Shown here piece after piece: positions 6,924 to 14,761 of a stretch of DNA of 16,767 nt; positions within the stretch are counted from its first letter, which is position 1; each line of letters opens with the position of its first letter. Location: assembly GCA_900544425.1 (NCBI GenBank), contig UQUX01000029.1:1-16767 (forward strand), read 5' to 3'. The translations under genes and the position numbers were made by a program. This DNA is from an uncultured Collinsella sp. Lineage in GTDB: Bacteria; Actinomycetota; Coriobacteriia; Coriobacteriales; Coriobacteriaceae. The notes below the pieces were generated by a model. It was not told the origin of the DNA and made no database searches. It saw only the letters and a program-made list of their open reading frames with translations.

Positions 6924-7511
6924 ATGAGTCCCATTCAAATCGCCCTGCTGCTGCTCGCCGTTGCCGGCGTGTGGGCCATCGCTGAGCTCGCGCTTACCCT
7001 GCGCAAGACCCGCAATGTTGTCGACTCGCTCGATAAGACCGTGAACGACCTCAACAACACCATCGCCGAGGCTCAGCCTGTGGTGGCAAAGCTCGATGGC
7101 GCTGTCGATGAGCTTACGCCGGCGCTTGCCCAGATGGAGCCGCTGCTTAAGTCGAGCAAGACGGCAGTTGATGCCCTTACCTCCAATCTCGTAGAGGTCG
7201 AAGCCGTGGTTCGCGACATTTCCGAGGTTACGGGCAGCATGGCCGAGGCCAGCAATGCTGTGTCGAGCGTGACCGACTCTGCCGCCGGTGCTGTGCAGAA
7301 GCTCTTCAATAAGGTGAAGGCTCCTGCAGCCGACGCCGATCGCAAGCTCGCCGCTGCCGCTGCGGAGGCCGAGCAGCCTACCGAGCGCGTCCTAATTGGC
7401 GAGGACGAGGCCGCCGCGGGCGACGATGATGGTCAGAAGTCTGTATCCAAGCCGGCTCAGTATTACACCTATACGCCCGCCGAGACCTCTGAGGAGTCCT
7501 GCGATGAGTAG
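6924..7511 (+). CDS. DUF948-like membrane-anchored coiled-coil protein
   Basis: A 195-residue protein with one N-terminal membrane segment (about 4-25) and then a long heptad-rich helical region (about 30-125), with repeated patterns such as DSLDKTVNDLNNTI and spacing of hydrophobic residues typical of coiled coils. The C-terminal third is low-complexity, rich in A, E and D. This is the layout of DUF948 proteins; the Bacillus relative YtxG is a general stress protein under SigB control. That agrees with its place as first gene of a unit encoding an anti-sigma and a SigB-like factor. GGGAGG (6913-6918) lies 5 nt before ATG 6924. Its last 8 bases overlap the next gene. A molecular function is not known to me. 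Confidence 0.75.
   Translation: MSPIQIALLLLAVAGVWAIAELALTLRKTRNVVDSLDKTVNDLNNTIAEAQPVVAKLDGAVDELTPALAQMEPLLKSSKTAVDALTSNLVEVEAVVRDISEVTGSMAEASNAVSSVTDSAAGAVQKLFNKVKAPAADADRKLAAAAAEAEQPTERVLIGEDEAAAGDDDGQKSVSKPAQYYTYTPAETSEESCDE
7491..7496 (+). promoter_or_regulatory. Ribosome binding site fixing the anti-sigma factor start
   Basis: GAGGAG lies 7 nt before ATG 7504, inside the end of the preceding gene. It excludes upstream in-frame starts such as the one at 7396. Confidence 0.8.
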
Positions 7512-7881
7512 CGAAGCAACCTGCCCTATCACGCTGACCGTTGCCGGTGACCCGCGTCTCGCTCGCCTTGTGCGCATGACGGCAGCCAACGTTGGTGCCC
7601 TGTGCTCTATGTCTGTCGATCGCATCGAGGACATCCGCATGGCTGCTGAGGAGGCTTTCATCTTTGGTTGCACCGCGGTCGACTGCGATGACATCACCAT
7701 CAAATTCGATGTCGATGAGACCCACGTTGGCATGACTATTACCTTTGGCGACCAGGCTACGGTCGATGAAGACGACCAGGCTGCGGTGTATGCCGAGCTC
7801 ATCCTCGCGAGCGTGTGCGACTCCTACGAAAAGACTACGGCGCCCCTGACGCTTTCCCTCGACCTCAAGGCGGATATCTAA
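7504..7881 (+). CDS. RsbW-like anti-sigma regulatory factor with degenerate ATP-binding motifs
   Basis: A 125-residue acidic protein that resembles the RsbW/SpoIIAB GHKL fold in size and layout. An N-terminal strand region (8-14) is followed by a helix, an N-box-like helix RIEDIRMAAEEAF (40-52), two strands (64-70, 75-81) and a C-terminal helix and strand. In active family kinases the N-box reads E-A-x-x-N; here the expected Asn is Phe54. I find no D-x-G-x-G glycine box either. It lies 1 nt before a SigB/SigF-type sigma factor gene, the classic anti-sigma/sigma pairing, so it most likely binds that sigma factor. No RsbV-like antagonist is in the window. It overlaps the upstream gene by 8 nt. 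Confidence 0.68.
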   Translation: MSSEATCPITLTVAGDPRLARLVRMTAANVGALCSMSVDRIEDIRMAAEEAFIFGCTAVDCDDITIKFDVDETHVGMTITFGDQATVDEDDQAAVYAELILASVCDSYEKTTAPLTLSLDLKADI

Positions 7882-7882
7882 T

Positions 7883-8674
7883 ATGACCGAACGTTCCCGG
7901 AGCGGAAAGACCGCTTGGGACAAGGAGAAAACTCGCGAGCTGTTTCGTCGTTACAAGGAGACCGGTGATCCGGACGCCCGTGAGCAGCTCGTCATGTCCC
8001 ATATGAACCTGGTAAGGTTTCTTGCCAACAAATTTAAGAATCGCGGCGAGCCGCTCGACGACCTCATGCAGGTCGGCTATCTGGGCTTGCTCAAGGCTAT
8101 CGACCGTTTTGATCCCGAGCGCGGACTCGAGTTCACGACGTTTGCGACACCCACTATCCTGGGCGAGATCAAACGCCATTTTCGCGACAAGGGCTGGAGT
8201 GTGCGCGTACCGCGTCGTCTGCAGGAGCTCTCGGCCAAGGTCAACCAGGCTACTGACAAACTTACCAACGAGCTGCAGCGTTCGCCCAAGGTTGAGGAGA
8301 TCGCTGAGTATCTAGATGTGACTGTCGATGAGGTCCTCGAGGCTATGGAATCGTCTTCGGCCTATACCTCGGTGCCCATCGAGGCTCCTGGTGCGTCCGA
8401 TTCCGACGATGCGCCCTCGATTCTCGACCGTTACGCCGACGATGACAACGAGCTCGACTTTACCGATGACCGCCTGGTGATCGAGGAAGCCATCCGCGAT
8501 TTCTCGCCGCGTGAGCGCGAGGTGATCGAGCTGCGCTTTGTGAAGGGCATGACCCAGATCGAGATTGCCAAGAAGCTGGGCATCTCGCAGGTGCAGGTCT
8601 CGCGTCTGCTGCGCCGCACGCTTAAGAAGATTCAGGACAAGATCGACCCCGACGGAGTGATGATTCGTTCATGA
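7883..8674 (+). CDS. SigB/SigF/SigG-family RNA polymerase sigma factor
   Basis: A 263-residue group 3 sigma-70 factor. Region 2 (about 34-105) includes DDLMQVGYLGLLKAIDRFDP and FTTFATPTILGEIKRHFRD; the ATPTILGEIKR stretch is diagnostic for the SigB/SigF/SigG branch. Region 3 (about 106-180) includes VRVPRRLQEL. Region 4 (about 207-255) has DFSPREREVIELRF and a helix-turn-helix at about 224-244. It directs RNA polymerase to stress or developmental promoters. ATG 7883 follows the anti-sigma stop by 1 nt with an AAGGCGGA-like site upstream. Its stop overlaps the next gene by 4 nt (ATGA). SigB is used as a family label; true orthology is not settled. Confidence 0.92.
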   Translation: MTERSRSGKTAWDKEKTRELFRRYKETGDPDAREQLVMSHMNLVRFLANKFKNRGEPLDDLMQVGYLGLLKAIDRFDPERGLEFTTFATPTILGEIKRHFRDKGWSVRVPRRLQELSAKVNQATDKLTNELQRSPKVEEIAEYLDVTVDEVLEAMESSSAYTSVPIEAPGASDSDDAPSILDRYADDDNELDFTDDRLVIEEAIRDFSPREREVIELRFVKGMTQIEIAKKLGISQVQVSRLLRRTLKKIQDKIDPDGVMIRS

Positions 8675-10077
8675 GTGAGCACCCCCAACAAACCGATCGC
8701 GTGCTGCGCGACACCCGCGTTCTGACGCTGCGCATTTGGGCTGTTGTCGGCTGCATTGTTATTGCTGCTGTCATCTTTAACCTTATGGGCATCCTGGCAC
8801 CGGTTATTGAGTTTCTTGCCGTTGGCTCCATCATTGCTTTTGTGATGTCCCCGATCACCAACTGGCTCGAGCACCATGGCGTGAATCGCTGCATCGGTTC
8901 GCTTATTGCGCTAATTGTTGTTGTTGCCGTGCTCGTCGGTGTCGTTTGCATCTTGTCGCCGATTCTCTTTGGTCAGATCATGGAAGTCCTGAGCCGCCTG
9001 CCCGAGCAGCTTCGTGTTGCGGGTGGCGATCTCAACGAGATGATCTCGCATGCCAAGACGCTCAACAACACGCCGCTCAAGGAGTATTTGGACGATAATC
9101 TTTCGTCGCTGGTTGCCGTGGCATCGAAGTATGTGTCTCAGATCGCTGCCGAGCTTGGCCGCGGTGTGTTCCCGCTCATCACCAATACGGCTTCGCAGTT
9201 GTTCGTGATCTTCCTTGGTCTGGTGCTTGCCTACTGGATGGCCTGCGACTACCCTCGCATGCATCACGAGATTTGCACCATCATCGGTCAGGAGAAGGAG
9301 ACCTCGTACCGCTTTATGGTCGCCATCCTTTCTCGCTCTGTCGGCGGCTACATGCGCGGTATGGTCGTGACGTCCATCTGCGGTGGTTTCCTCGCCTTTA
9401 TCGGTTTTATGATCATCGGTCATCCGTATGCGGCGCTCATGGCTATCTTTACCGGCATCATGCATTTGGTTCCGGTCGTCGGTCCTTGGGTGAGCGCAGC
9501 AATCGCCACGGTGCTCGGTTTCATGTTCAGCCCCATGTTGGCGTTATGGACGCTCATCGTGACGATGGTCGCGCAAAACGTCACCGACAACGTGATTTCT
9601 CCTAAGGTCATGCAGAGCTCGGTGCAGGTGCATCCCATCATGAGCCTCACGGCGCTCGTTATTGGCTCGGCACTCATGGGCCCCATCGGCATGATTATTG
9701 CCATCCCGCTTTGTGCGGCCCTCAAGGGCATCTTCGTGTACTACTTCGAGAATGAGACCGGCCGTCAGCTTGTGGCCTATGACGGCGCCGTGTTTAAGGG
9801 CACGCCGTACCGCGATGCCGATGGCAACCCGGTCGCCGCTTACGACGCGCTCGGTGACGACACCTTCATCTATGAGTCCGAGCTCATCGGTAACGAGACT
9901 GCGCCCGAGGCCCAGGCGATGCCTAAGCCCGAGTTCGATAATCCCTGGATCAAGCTCTCGGGTTTGCAACCCGATTCCACGGGCTTCTTCAAGAACCCCT
10001 TTGCCAAGGATGACGATTCCAACACGGACGACACCAAAACCGGCATCGACGGCTCCATGGACGATGATGACAACTAG
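8671..10077 (+). CDS. AI-2E/PerM-family membrane protein
   Basis: A 468-residue polytopic membrane protein of the AI-2E transporter (PerM/YdiK/TqsA) family. Hydrophobic segments cluster at about 22-61, 75-102, 166-190, 229-250, 255-290 (with family block HLVPVVGPWVS, 265-275) and 320-358 (block HPIMSLTALVIGSALMGPIG, 321-340). The loop at about 103-165 is the usual long hydrophilic part. Family members have been linked to AI-2 export or to ion transport, so the substrate is uncertain. After the last membrane segment comes an added cytoplasmic tail of about 108 residues, ending strongly acidic (DDDDN). The start ATG overlaps the sigma factor stop by 4 nt, implying translational coupling. A terminator follows at 10128. 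Confidence 0.88.
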   Translation: MSEHPQQTDRVLRDTRVLTLRIWAVVGCIVIAAVIFNLMGILAPVIEFLAVGSIIAFVMSPITNWLEHHGVNRCIGSLIALIVVVAVLVGVVCILSPILFGQIMEVLSRLPEQLRVAGGDLNEMISHAKTLNNTPLKEYLDDNLSSLVAVASKYVSQIAAELGRGVFPLITNTASQLFVIFLGLVLAYWMACDYPRMHHEICTIIGQEKETSYRFMVAILSRSVGGYMRGMVVTSICGGFLAFIGFMIIGHPYAALMAIFTGIMHLVPVVGPWVSAAIATVLGFMFSPMLALWTLIVTMVAQNVTDNVISPKVMQSSVQVHPIMSLTALVIGSALMGPIGMIIAIPLCAALKGIFVYYFENETGRQLVAYDGAVFKGTPYRDADGNPVAAYDALGDDTFIYESELIGNETAPEAQAMPKPEFDNPWIKLSGLQPDSTGFFKNPFAKDDDSNTDDTKTGIDGSMDDDDN

Positions 10078-10127
10078 CGGGGTAATTCGGATTAATATTC
10101 ATACGCGCTAACATGCAATTTCGCTGA

Positions 10128-10157
10128 AGGGCCGGCATTGTGCCGGCCCTCTTTTTT
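10128..10157 (+). terminator. Rho-independent terminator after the stress operon
   Basis: A perfect 10-bp GC-rich stem (10128-10137 with 10141-10150) with a TTG loop is followed by C and six T (10152-10157). It closes the unit that begins at 6924. Confidence 0.95.
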
Positions 10158-10183
10158 GCACTTGCGCGGTGGGATGGTAATAT
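10155..10183 (+). promoter_or_regulatory. Promoter candidate for alaS
   Basis: TGG followed by TAATAT (10178-10183) forms an extended -10, and TTTGCA (10155-10160) lies 17 bp upstream as a four-of-six -35. It overlaps the T-tract of the preceding terminator. The leader to ATG 10230 would be about 40 nt, too short for a T-box riboswitch. Confidence 0.5.
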
Positions 10184-10214
10184 CGTTACGTTTGAACTGT
10201 TTCGATGTGAAACC

Positions 10215-10220
10215 GAGGAG
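10215..10220 (+). promoter_or_regulatory. Ribosome binding site fixing the alaS start
   Basis: GAGGAG lies 9 nt before ATG 10230. The frame stays open upstream to a TTG at 10140, but that start falls inside the terminator hairpin. Confidence 0.8.
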
Positions 10221-10229
10221 ATTCCCTCT

Positions 10230-12887
10230 ATGAGTGCTGACTACCCGTCAATGACTACGGCCGAGATCCGCTCCAAGTTCCTCAACTTCTTTGAGGAGCG
10301 CGGTCTTAAGCTCTATCCTTCTTCGTCCCTCGTCCCCGACGATCCTTCGCTGTTGCTTGCCAACGCTGGCATGAACCAGTTTAAGGAGTACTACCAGGGC
10401 AAGAAGACCATGAAGGAGATCGGCGCTATCTCCTGCCAGAAGTGCGTCCGCACCAACGACATCGATTGCATCGGCGAGGATGGCCGTCACCTGTCCTTCT
10501 TCGAGATGCTCGGCGACTTCTCCTTTGGCGGCGTCTCCAAGCAGCAGGCCTGCGCCTGGGCCTTTGAACTCATCACCAAGGAGTTCAAGCTGCCGCTCGA
10601 CCGCCTGTACTTCACCGTCTTTACCGAGGACGACGAGACCCACGACGTGTGGCGTTCTCTGGGCGTTGCCGAGGACCACATCTCCCGCCTGGGCGAGGAC
10701 GACAACTTCTGGGCCGCTGGCCCCACCGGCCCCTGCGGTCCGTGCTCCGAGATCTACTTTGACATGGGCGAGGAGGTCGGCTGCGGCAGCCCCGACTGCA
10801 AGCCCGGCTGCGACTGCGATCGCTTCCTGGAGTTCTGGAACCTCGTCTTTACCCAGTACGACCGCCAGGAGGACGGCTCTATGCCGGAGCTGCCGCACCG
10901 CAACCTCGATACAGGCATGGGCCTGGAGCGCATGGCCGCCATCATGCAGCACAAGACCGCCAACTACGACGGCGATCTGATGCAGCACCTCATCAAGCTG
11001 GGCGAGGAGATCAGCGGCAAGACCTATGACGCCGACGATTACTCCGGCGCCAGCCGCTCCCTGCGTATCATTGCCGACCACTCCCGTGCCGTCGACTTTA
11101 TGATCTCTGACGGCATCCTTCCCGGTAACGAGGGTCGCGAGTACGTCCTTCGCCGCCTGCTCCGTCGTGCCGTGTTCCACGGTCGCCTGCTGGGCATTGA
11201 GGGCGCCTTCCTGACCAAGTTCATCGACGAGGTTAACGCTCAGATGGGCGAGGCCTATCCCGAGCTGCTCAAGAACGTCGCGCTCGTCAAGGGTATCGTT
11301 GCCTCCGAGGAGGAGCGCTTCTCCACGACGCTCGACAACGGCCGCGTTTACCTGGACGAGGCCCTGGCAGCGCTTGCCGAGGGCGCTGTCCTTCCGGGCG
11401 ACGTTGCCTTTAAGCTGCACGACACCTTTGGTTTCCCCATCGACCTGACCGTCGAGATCGCCGGCACCGCCGGTCATGACGTCGATATGGACGGCTTCAC
11501 CGCTTGCATGGAGGACCAGAAGGCCCGCGCTCGCGCCAACGCCAAGGGCGATGCTTGGGGCAGCTTCAACGACGTGTGGGTCGAGCTTTCCGACAAGGTT
11601 GCCGCGACCGAGTTCGACGGCTATGACAACGATGTGATCGAGGGCGCCAAGGTTGTCGCCATCGTGCGCAACGGTGAGTCCGTCGAGTCCGCTGCCGCGG
11701 GCGAGGACGTCGAGGTCGTGCTCGATCGCACCCCGTTCTATGCCGAGATGGGTGGCCAGCAGGGTGACGCCGGTGAGCTTTCCGCCGAGGGCGTTTCGCT
11801 GACCATTTCCGATACCAAGAACCACAACGGCCTGTATGCCCACGTCGCCCACGTTGCCGAGGGCACGCTGACCGTCGGTGCTACCGTGACCGCCGCGCTC
11901 GACGCCGTGCGCCGTGGCTTCCTGCGTCGCAACCACACCGCCACGCACCTGCTCGACGCCGCGCTTAAGCAGGTCCTGGGCGAGCATGTCTCCCAGGCTG
12001 GCTCTTTGGTGACGCCCGAGCACCTGCGTTTTGACTTCACGCACTTCGAGGCCCTGTCCTCCGAGCAGCTCAAGGCTGTCGAGGACCTGGTCAACCAGCA
12101 GATCTTCGCCTCCAAGCCGGTCGTGACCCGCGTCATGGGCATCGACGAGGCCAAGGCCGCCGGTGCTGTCGCCCTGTTTGGCGAGAAGTATGGCGACGTC
12201 GTCCGCGTTGTCTCCGTGGGCGCCGAGGACCAGCCGTTCTCCCGTGAGCTCTGCGGTGGCACCCATGCCGCCAACACCGCCGAGATCGGCCTGTTCAAGA
12301 TCATTTCCGAGTCCTCTACGGGCTCCAACGTCCGCCGTATTGAGGCCGTGACCTCTAAGGGTGCTCTCGACTATATGGCCGACCGTCTGGCGCTCGTCGA
12401 CGCCGCCGCTACTGCGCTCAAGTGCCGCGTGGATGAGGTTCCCGCCCGCGTGGAGAACCTGCAGGCCGAGCTGCGCGAGACTTCCAACAAGCTCAAGAAG
12501 GCACTGACCGGTGGCTCCTCCGACGCTATCTCCAGCGCCATCGAGGGCGCCGTCGAGCTCGACTGTTACAAGCTCGTCGTCGCTGAGCTCCAGGGCCTTG
12601 AGGCTGCCGACCTGCGCAACGTCTGGGATACCGTGCACCAGAAGGTCGCCGGTCCTGTCGCCTGCGTTGTCGCCAGCGTGACTGAGAAGGGCACACCGGC
12701 CCTGCTCGCCGCCGGCTCCGATGACGCCGTCAAGGCCGGTTTCCACGCCGGTAACGTGATCAAGCAGATCGCGGGCCTGGTCGACGGTCGCGGTGGCGGT
12801 CGTCCCAACATGGCCCAGGCCGGTGGCAAGAACGCTGCCGGTATCGCCGATGCCCTCGCGGCCGCTAAGACCGCGCTCGGCGCCTAA
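10230..12887 (+). CDS. alaS: Alanyl-tRNA synthetase
   Basis: An 885-residue class II synthetase that charges tRNA-Ala and hydrolyses mischarged Ser- and Gly-tRNA-Ala. The catalytic core (1 to about 240) shows the AlaRS start TTAEIRSKFLNFFEERG, motif 2 around RTNDID and FFEMLGDFSFG (74-100) and motif 3 DTGMGLERMA (227-236). The editing domain carries the zinc/editing site HTATH (His569, His573) with Cys675 and His679 in CGGTH (675-679). The C-terminal C-Ala domain ends with GRGGGRPNMAQAGG. Length is normal for bacterial AlaRS. Codons end in C or G far more than in neighbouring genes, as expected for a highly expressed gene. It opens a run of closely spaced genes reaching the right edge. Confidence 0.98.
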   Translation: MSADYPSMTTAEIRSKFLNFFEERGLKLYPSSSLVPDDPSLLLANAGMNQFKEYYQGKKTMKEIGAISCQKCVRTNDIDCIGEDGRHLSFFEMLGDFSFGGVSKQQACAWAFELITKEFKLPLDRLYFTVFTEDDETHDVWRSLGVAEDHISRLGEDDNFWAAGPTGPCGPCSEIYFDMGEEVGCGSPDCKPGCDCDRFLEFWNLVFTQYDRQEDGSMPELPHRNLDTGMGLERMAAIMQHKTANYDGDLMQHLIKLGEEISGKTYDADDYSGASRSLRIIADHSRAVDFMISDGILPGNEGREYVLRRLLRRAVFHGRLLGIEGAFLTKFIDEVNAQMGEAYPELLKNVALVKGIVASEEERFSTTLDNGRVYLDEALAALAEGAVLPGDVAFKLHDTFGFPIDLTVEIAGTAGHDVDMDGFTACMEDQKARARANAKGDAWGSFNDVWVELSDKVAATEFDGYDNDVIEGAKVVAIVRNGESVESAAAGEDVEVVLDRTPFYAEMGGQQGDAGELSAEGVSLTISDTKNHNGLYAHVAHVAEGTLTVGATVTAALDAVRRGFLRRNHTATHLLDAALKQVLGEHVSQAGSLVTPEHLRFDFTHFEALSSEQLKAVEDLVNQQIFASKPVVTRVMGIDEAKAAGAVALFGEKYGDVVRVVSVGAEDQPFSRELCGGTHAANTAEIGLFKIISESSTGSNVRRIEAVTSKGALDYMADRLALVDAAATALKCRVDEVPARVENLQAELRETSNKLKKALTGGSSDAISSAIEGAVELDCYKLVVAELQGLEAADLRNVWDTVHQKVAGPVACVVASVTEKGTPALLAAGSDDAVKAGFHAGNVIKQIAGLVDGRGGGRPNMAQAGGKNAAGIADALAAAKTALGA

Positions 12888-12904
12888 GAATATAAGAAGT
12901 CACT

Positions 12905-13333
12905 GTGGTTGCGCTTGCGCTGGACATAGGGGAGACCAGGATTGGCATCGCCGTCTCGAGCCGTGATGGCAAGATGGCGATGCCCGTTAAGGTGCTCCCG
13001 GCCGCCGAGGTCATCGGTATGGCCAAGACGTTTCGCTACCTGGTCGAGGACTATGAGCCCGATATCCTAGTAAGCGGACGTCCCCTGACCATGGCCGGTG
13101 AGCCCGGCCCCCAGGCCGAGCGCGTCGCCGCCGTGGCCCAAAAGATTGCCGACGAGCTCGAACTTCCGCTGGAGTTTGAGGACGAGCGTCTGTCCTCGCA
13201 GGAGGCCAAGCGAATCCTGCGAGAGCAGGGACTCAACGAAAAGCAGATGAGGGGCAAGATTGACATGATTGCCGCCAGCCTGTTTTTGCAGACGTGGCTT
13301 GATCGTAAAAACGAGGAGGTTTCGCATGCCTAG
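12905..13333 (+). CDS. ruvX: RuvX/YqgF-family RNase H-fold nuclease
   Basis: A 142-residue protein of the YqgF/RuvX family, an RNase H-like fold implicated in 16S rRNA 5' end maturation and possibly Holliday junction resolution. Family blocks seen are LALDIGETRIGIAVS (4-18) with Asp7, SGRPLTMAGEPGPQAERV (57-74), FEDERLSSQEAKR (91-103) and KIDMIAASLFL (118-128) with Asp120. GTG 12905 is the start because the family block begins at residue 4; the ribosome site is weak (AAGAAG, 12894-12899). It lies 17 nt after alaS, so the two are probably cotranscribed. Its end overlaps mltG by 8 nt. Confidence 0.93.
   Translation: MVALALDIGETRIGIAVSSRDGKMAMPVKVLPAAEVIGMAKTFRYLVEDYEPDILVSGRPLTMAGEPGPQAERVAAVAQKIADELELPLEFEDERLSSQEAKRILREQGLNEKQMRGKIDMIAASLFLQTWLDRKNEEVSHA
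13313..13319 (+). promoter_or_regulatory. Ribosome binding site fixing the mltG start
   Basis: GAGGAGG lies 6 nt before ATG 13326, within the last codons of ruvX. It excludes the in-frame upstream start at 13269. Confidence 0.85.
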
Positions 13334-14759
13334 CGCTCCCGATCCGCGCCAGCCGAATCGTACACGTCAGCCGGCGTCGCGTCCTGCCCAGCCTGGCCAG
13401 CGTCCGGCACAGCCGACCCAGCGCGCAGCTCAGTCTGCCGCGCGCCCGGTGCAGTCCTCCTCTCGTTCGGCCCAACCTGTTCAACGGACGGGTCAGCAGC
13501 CTTCTGCTCGTTCGGTTCAGTATCCGGCTTCTCACGCGGCTCAGCAGCCCACTGCTCGTTCGGCTCAGCCTGCAGGCGGTGCTCGCTTTAAGCAACAGGC
13601 ACCCACCCAGCGAACGCAGGCCCCCCAATTGCATTCGCATCACGCTCGCGGTTCGCATGGCGTTGCTCCGGCGACTCGCTCGAGCTACAACACGCATGCT
13701 CGTCGCGGTGCTCAAAAGAAGAGTTCTCCGGTTCCTATGATCATCGGCGTTGTGGTGGCCGTAATCGCGCTTGCTATTATCGCTTTCTTTGTCGTGCCTG
13801 CCGTCAAGGGCTTCTTTGCCGGTGAGGATACGAAGGTCACGGCTGGTCAGCAGGTTACGGTGACCATTCCCGACGGTGCTTCGGGTGATGCGATCGCCTC
13901 GATTCTCTCCGAGAACCATATCGTCGAAAATCCCAAGGATTATTACGCTGCGGTCAAAAAGCTCAACGCCGACATGTCGCTCAAGCCGGGTAAGTATTCG
14001 TTTACCACGCTTATGGATGCCACGAAGGTCGTCCAGCAGCTTATGGAAGGTCCCAACGCCGGCTCCGATGCGCTCACGATTCCTGAGGGCCTGACGGTCG
14101 ATCAGGTTGCCGACCGCGTGGCCAAGGCGTACGACAGCATTTCTAAGGAAGACTTCCTTAACCAGGCTAAGGCGAGCAATTATGTGAATGATTACGCCTT
14201 CCTTAAGGGCGCTGCAAACGATTCGCTCGAGGGCTTTCTATTCCCCAAGACCTATTCGTTGGGCAAGGACCCGTCTGCCGACGATGTGATTCGCGCCATG
14301 CTCGACCAGTTCAACACCGAGTATAAGTCGCTTGACTTTGCCAGCTGCGAGGCAAAAATCAAGGAGCGCTATGGCGTGGAGATGTCCGATTACGACATCG
14401 TTAACCTTGCCTCGATTGTCGAGCGCGAGGGTCTCAACGCCGATCAGCGCGCGCATGTGGCATCGGTTTTCTATAACCGTCTGGCGGGCAAGCTCGATGG
14501 CCTGCGTTACCTCAATAGCGATGCGACCATGATGTACGTCACCGGCGGCGAGGTTACCGCCGACGACCTGCAGAGCGATAGCCCGTATAACACCTATAAG
14601 CACGAGGGCCTCCCGCCCACGCCCATTTGCTCTCCGTCGCTCGAGGCGCTCAAGGCCACCCTTGAGCCGACCGACTCCGATGACCTGTATTTCTACATTA
14701 CGCAGGACGAGGAGTATTTCTCGAAGACCTACGAAGAGCATCAACAGTCTTGGAATTGA
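13326..14759 (+). CDS. mltG: Endolytic murein transglycosylase MltG (YceG) with long disordered N-terminal region
   Basis: A 477-residue protein. Residues 1 to about 135 are a low-complexity P/Q/R/A/S segment predicted cytoplasmic and disordered. A membrane segment spans about 136-160. The extracellular YceG domain (about 170-477) includes a LysM-like start (VTVTIPDGASGDAIASIL), FPKTY (306-310), LASIVEREG (361-369) with catalytic Glu366, VFYNRL (381-386), the SDATMMY block and SPYNTY...GLPPTPICSPS (419-438). MltG cleaves nascent peptidoglycan strands and sets glycan length. The N-terminal region has 15-16-residue degenerate repeats starting RSAQ/RSVQ at 47, 62 and 78. It overlaps ruvX by 8 nt and ends 2 nt before the next gene. 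Confidence 0.95.
   Translation: MPSAPDPRQPNRTRQPASRPAQPGQRPAQPTQRAAQSAARPVQSSSRSAQPVQRTGQQPSARSVQYPASHAAQQPTARSAQPAGGARFKQQAPTQRTQAPQLHSHHARGSHGVAPATRSSYNTHARRGAQKKSSPVPMIIGVVVAVIALAIIAFFVVPAVKGFFAGEDTKVTAGQQVTVTIPDGASGDAIASILSENHIVENPKDYYAAVKKLNADMSLKPGKYSFTTLMDATKVVQQLMEGPNAGSDALTIPEGLTVDQVADRVAKAYDSISKEDFLNQAKASNYVNDYAFLKGAANDSLEGFLFPKTYSLGKDPSADDVIRAMLDQFNTEYKSLDFASCEAKIKERYGVEMSDYDIVNLASIVEREGLNADQRAHVASVFYNRLAGKLDGLRYLNSDATMMYVTGGEVTADDLQSDSPYNTYKHEGLPPTPICSPSLEALKATLEPTDSDDLYFYITQDEEYFSKTYEEHQQSWN
13462..13563 (+). repeat. Degenerate 45-48 bp tandem repeat inside mltG
   Basis: CTCGTTCGG recurs at 13462, 13507 and 13555, spaced 45 and 48 bp. The units encode RS(A/V)Q-led segments of the disordered N-terminal region of MltG. 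Confidence 0.6.
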
Positions 14760-14761
14760 TC

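Noticed and set aside
10140..10229. N-terminal extension of alaS from TTG 10140
   Set aside because: It begins inside the terminator hairpin; GAGGAG and the family-like N terminus support ATG 10230.
10158..10229. T-box riboswitch or other aminoacyl-tRNA-sensing leader before alaS
   Set aside because: The leader from the likely promoter is only about 40 nt and lacks the conserved T-box structure.
10248..12746. Open frame of 832 codons on the minus strand across alaS
   Set aside because: It mirrors alaS, whose biased codons leave few antisense stops. Its product is repetitive in G, L, V and D without any domain, and there is no ribosome site.
13326..13730. Possible CRISPR-like or minisatellite array
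   Set aside because: The repeats are degenerate, in frame and encode the MltG tail; there are no uniform repeats with unique spacers.
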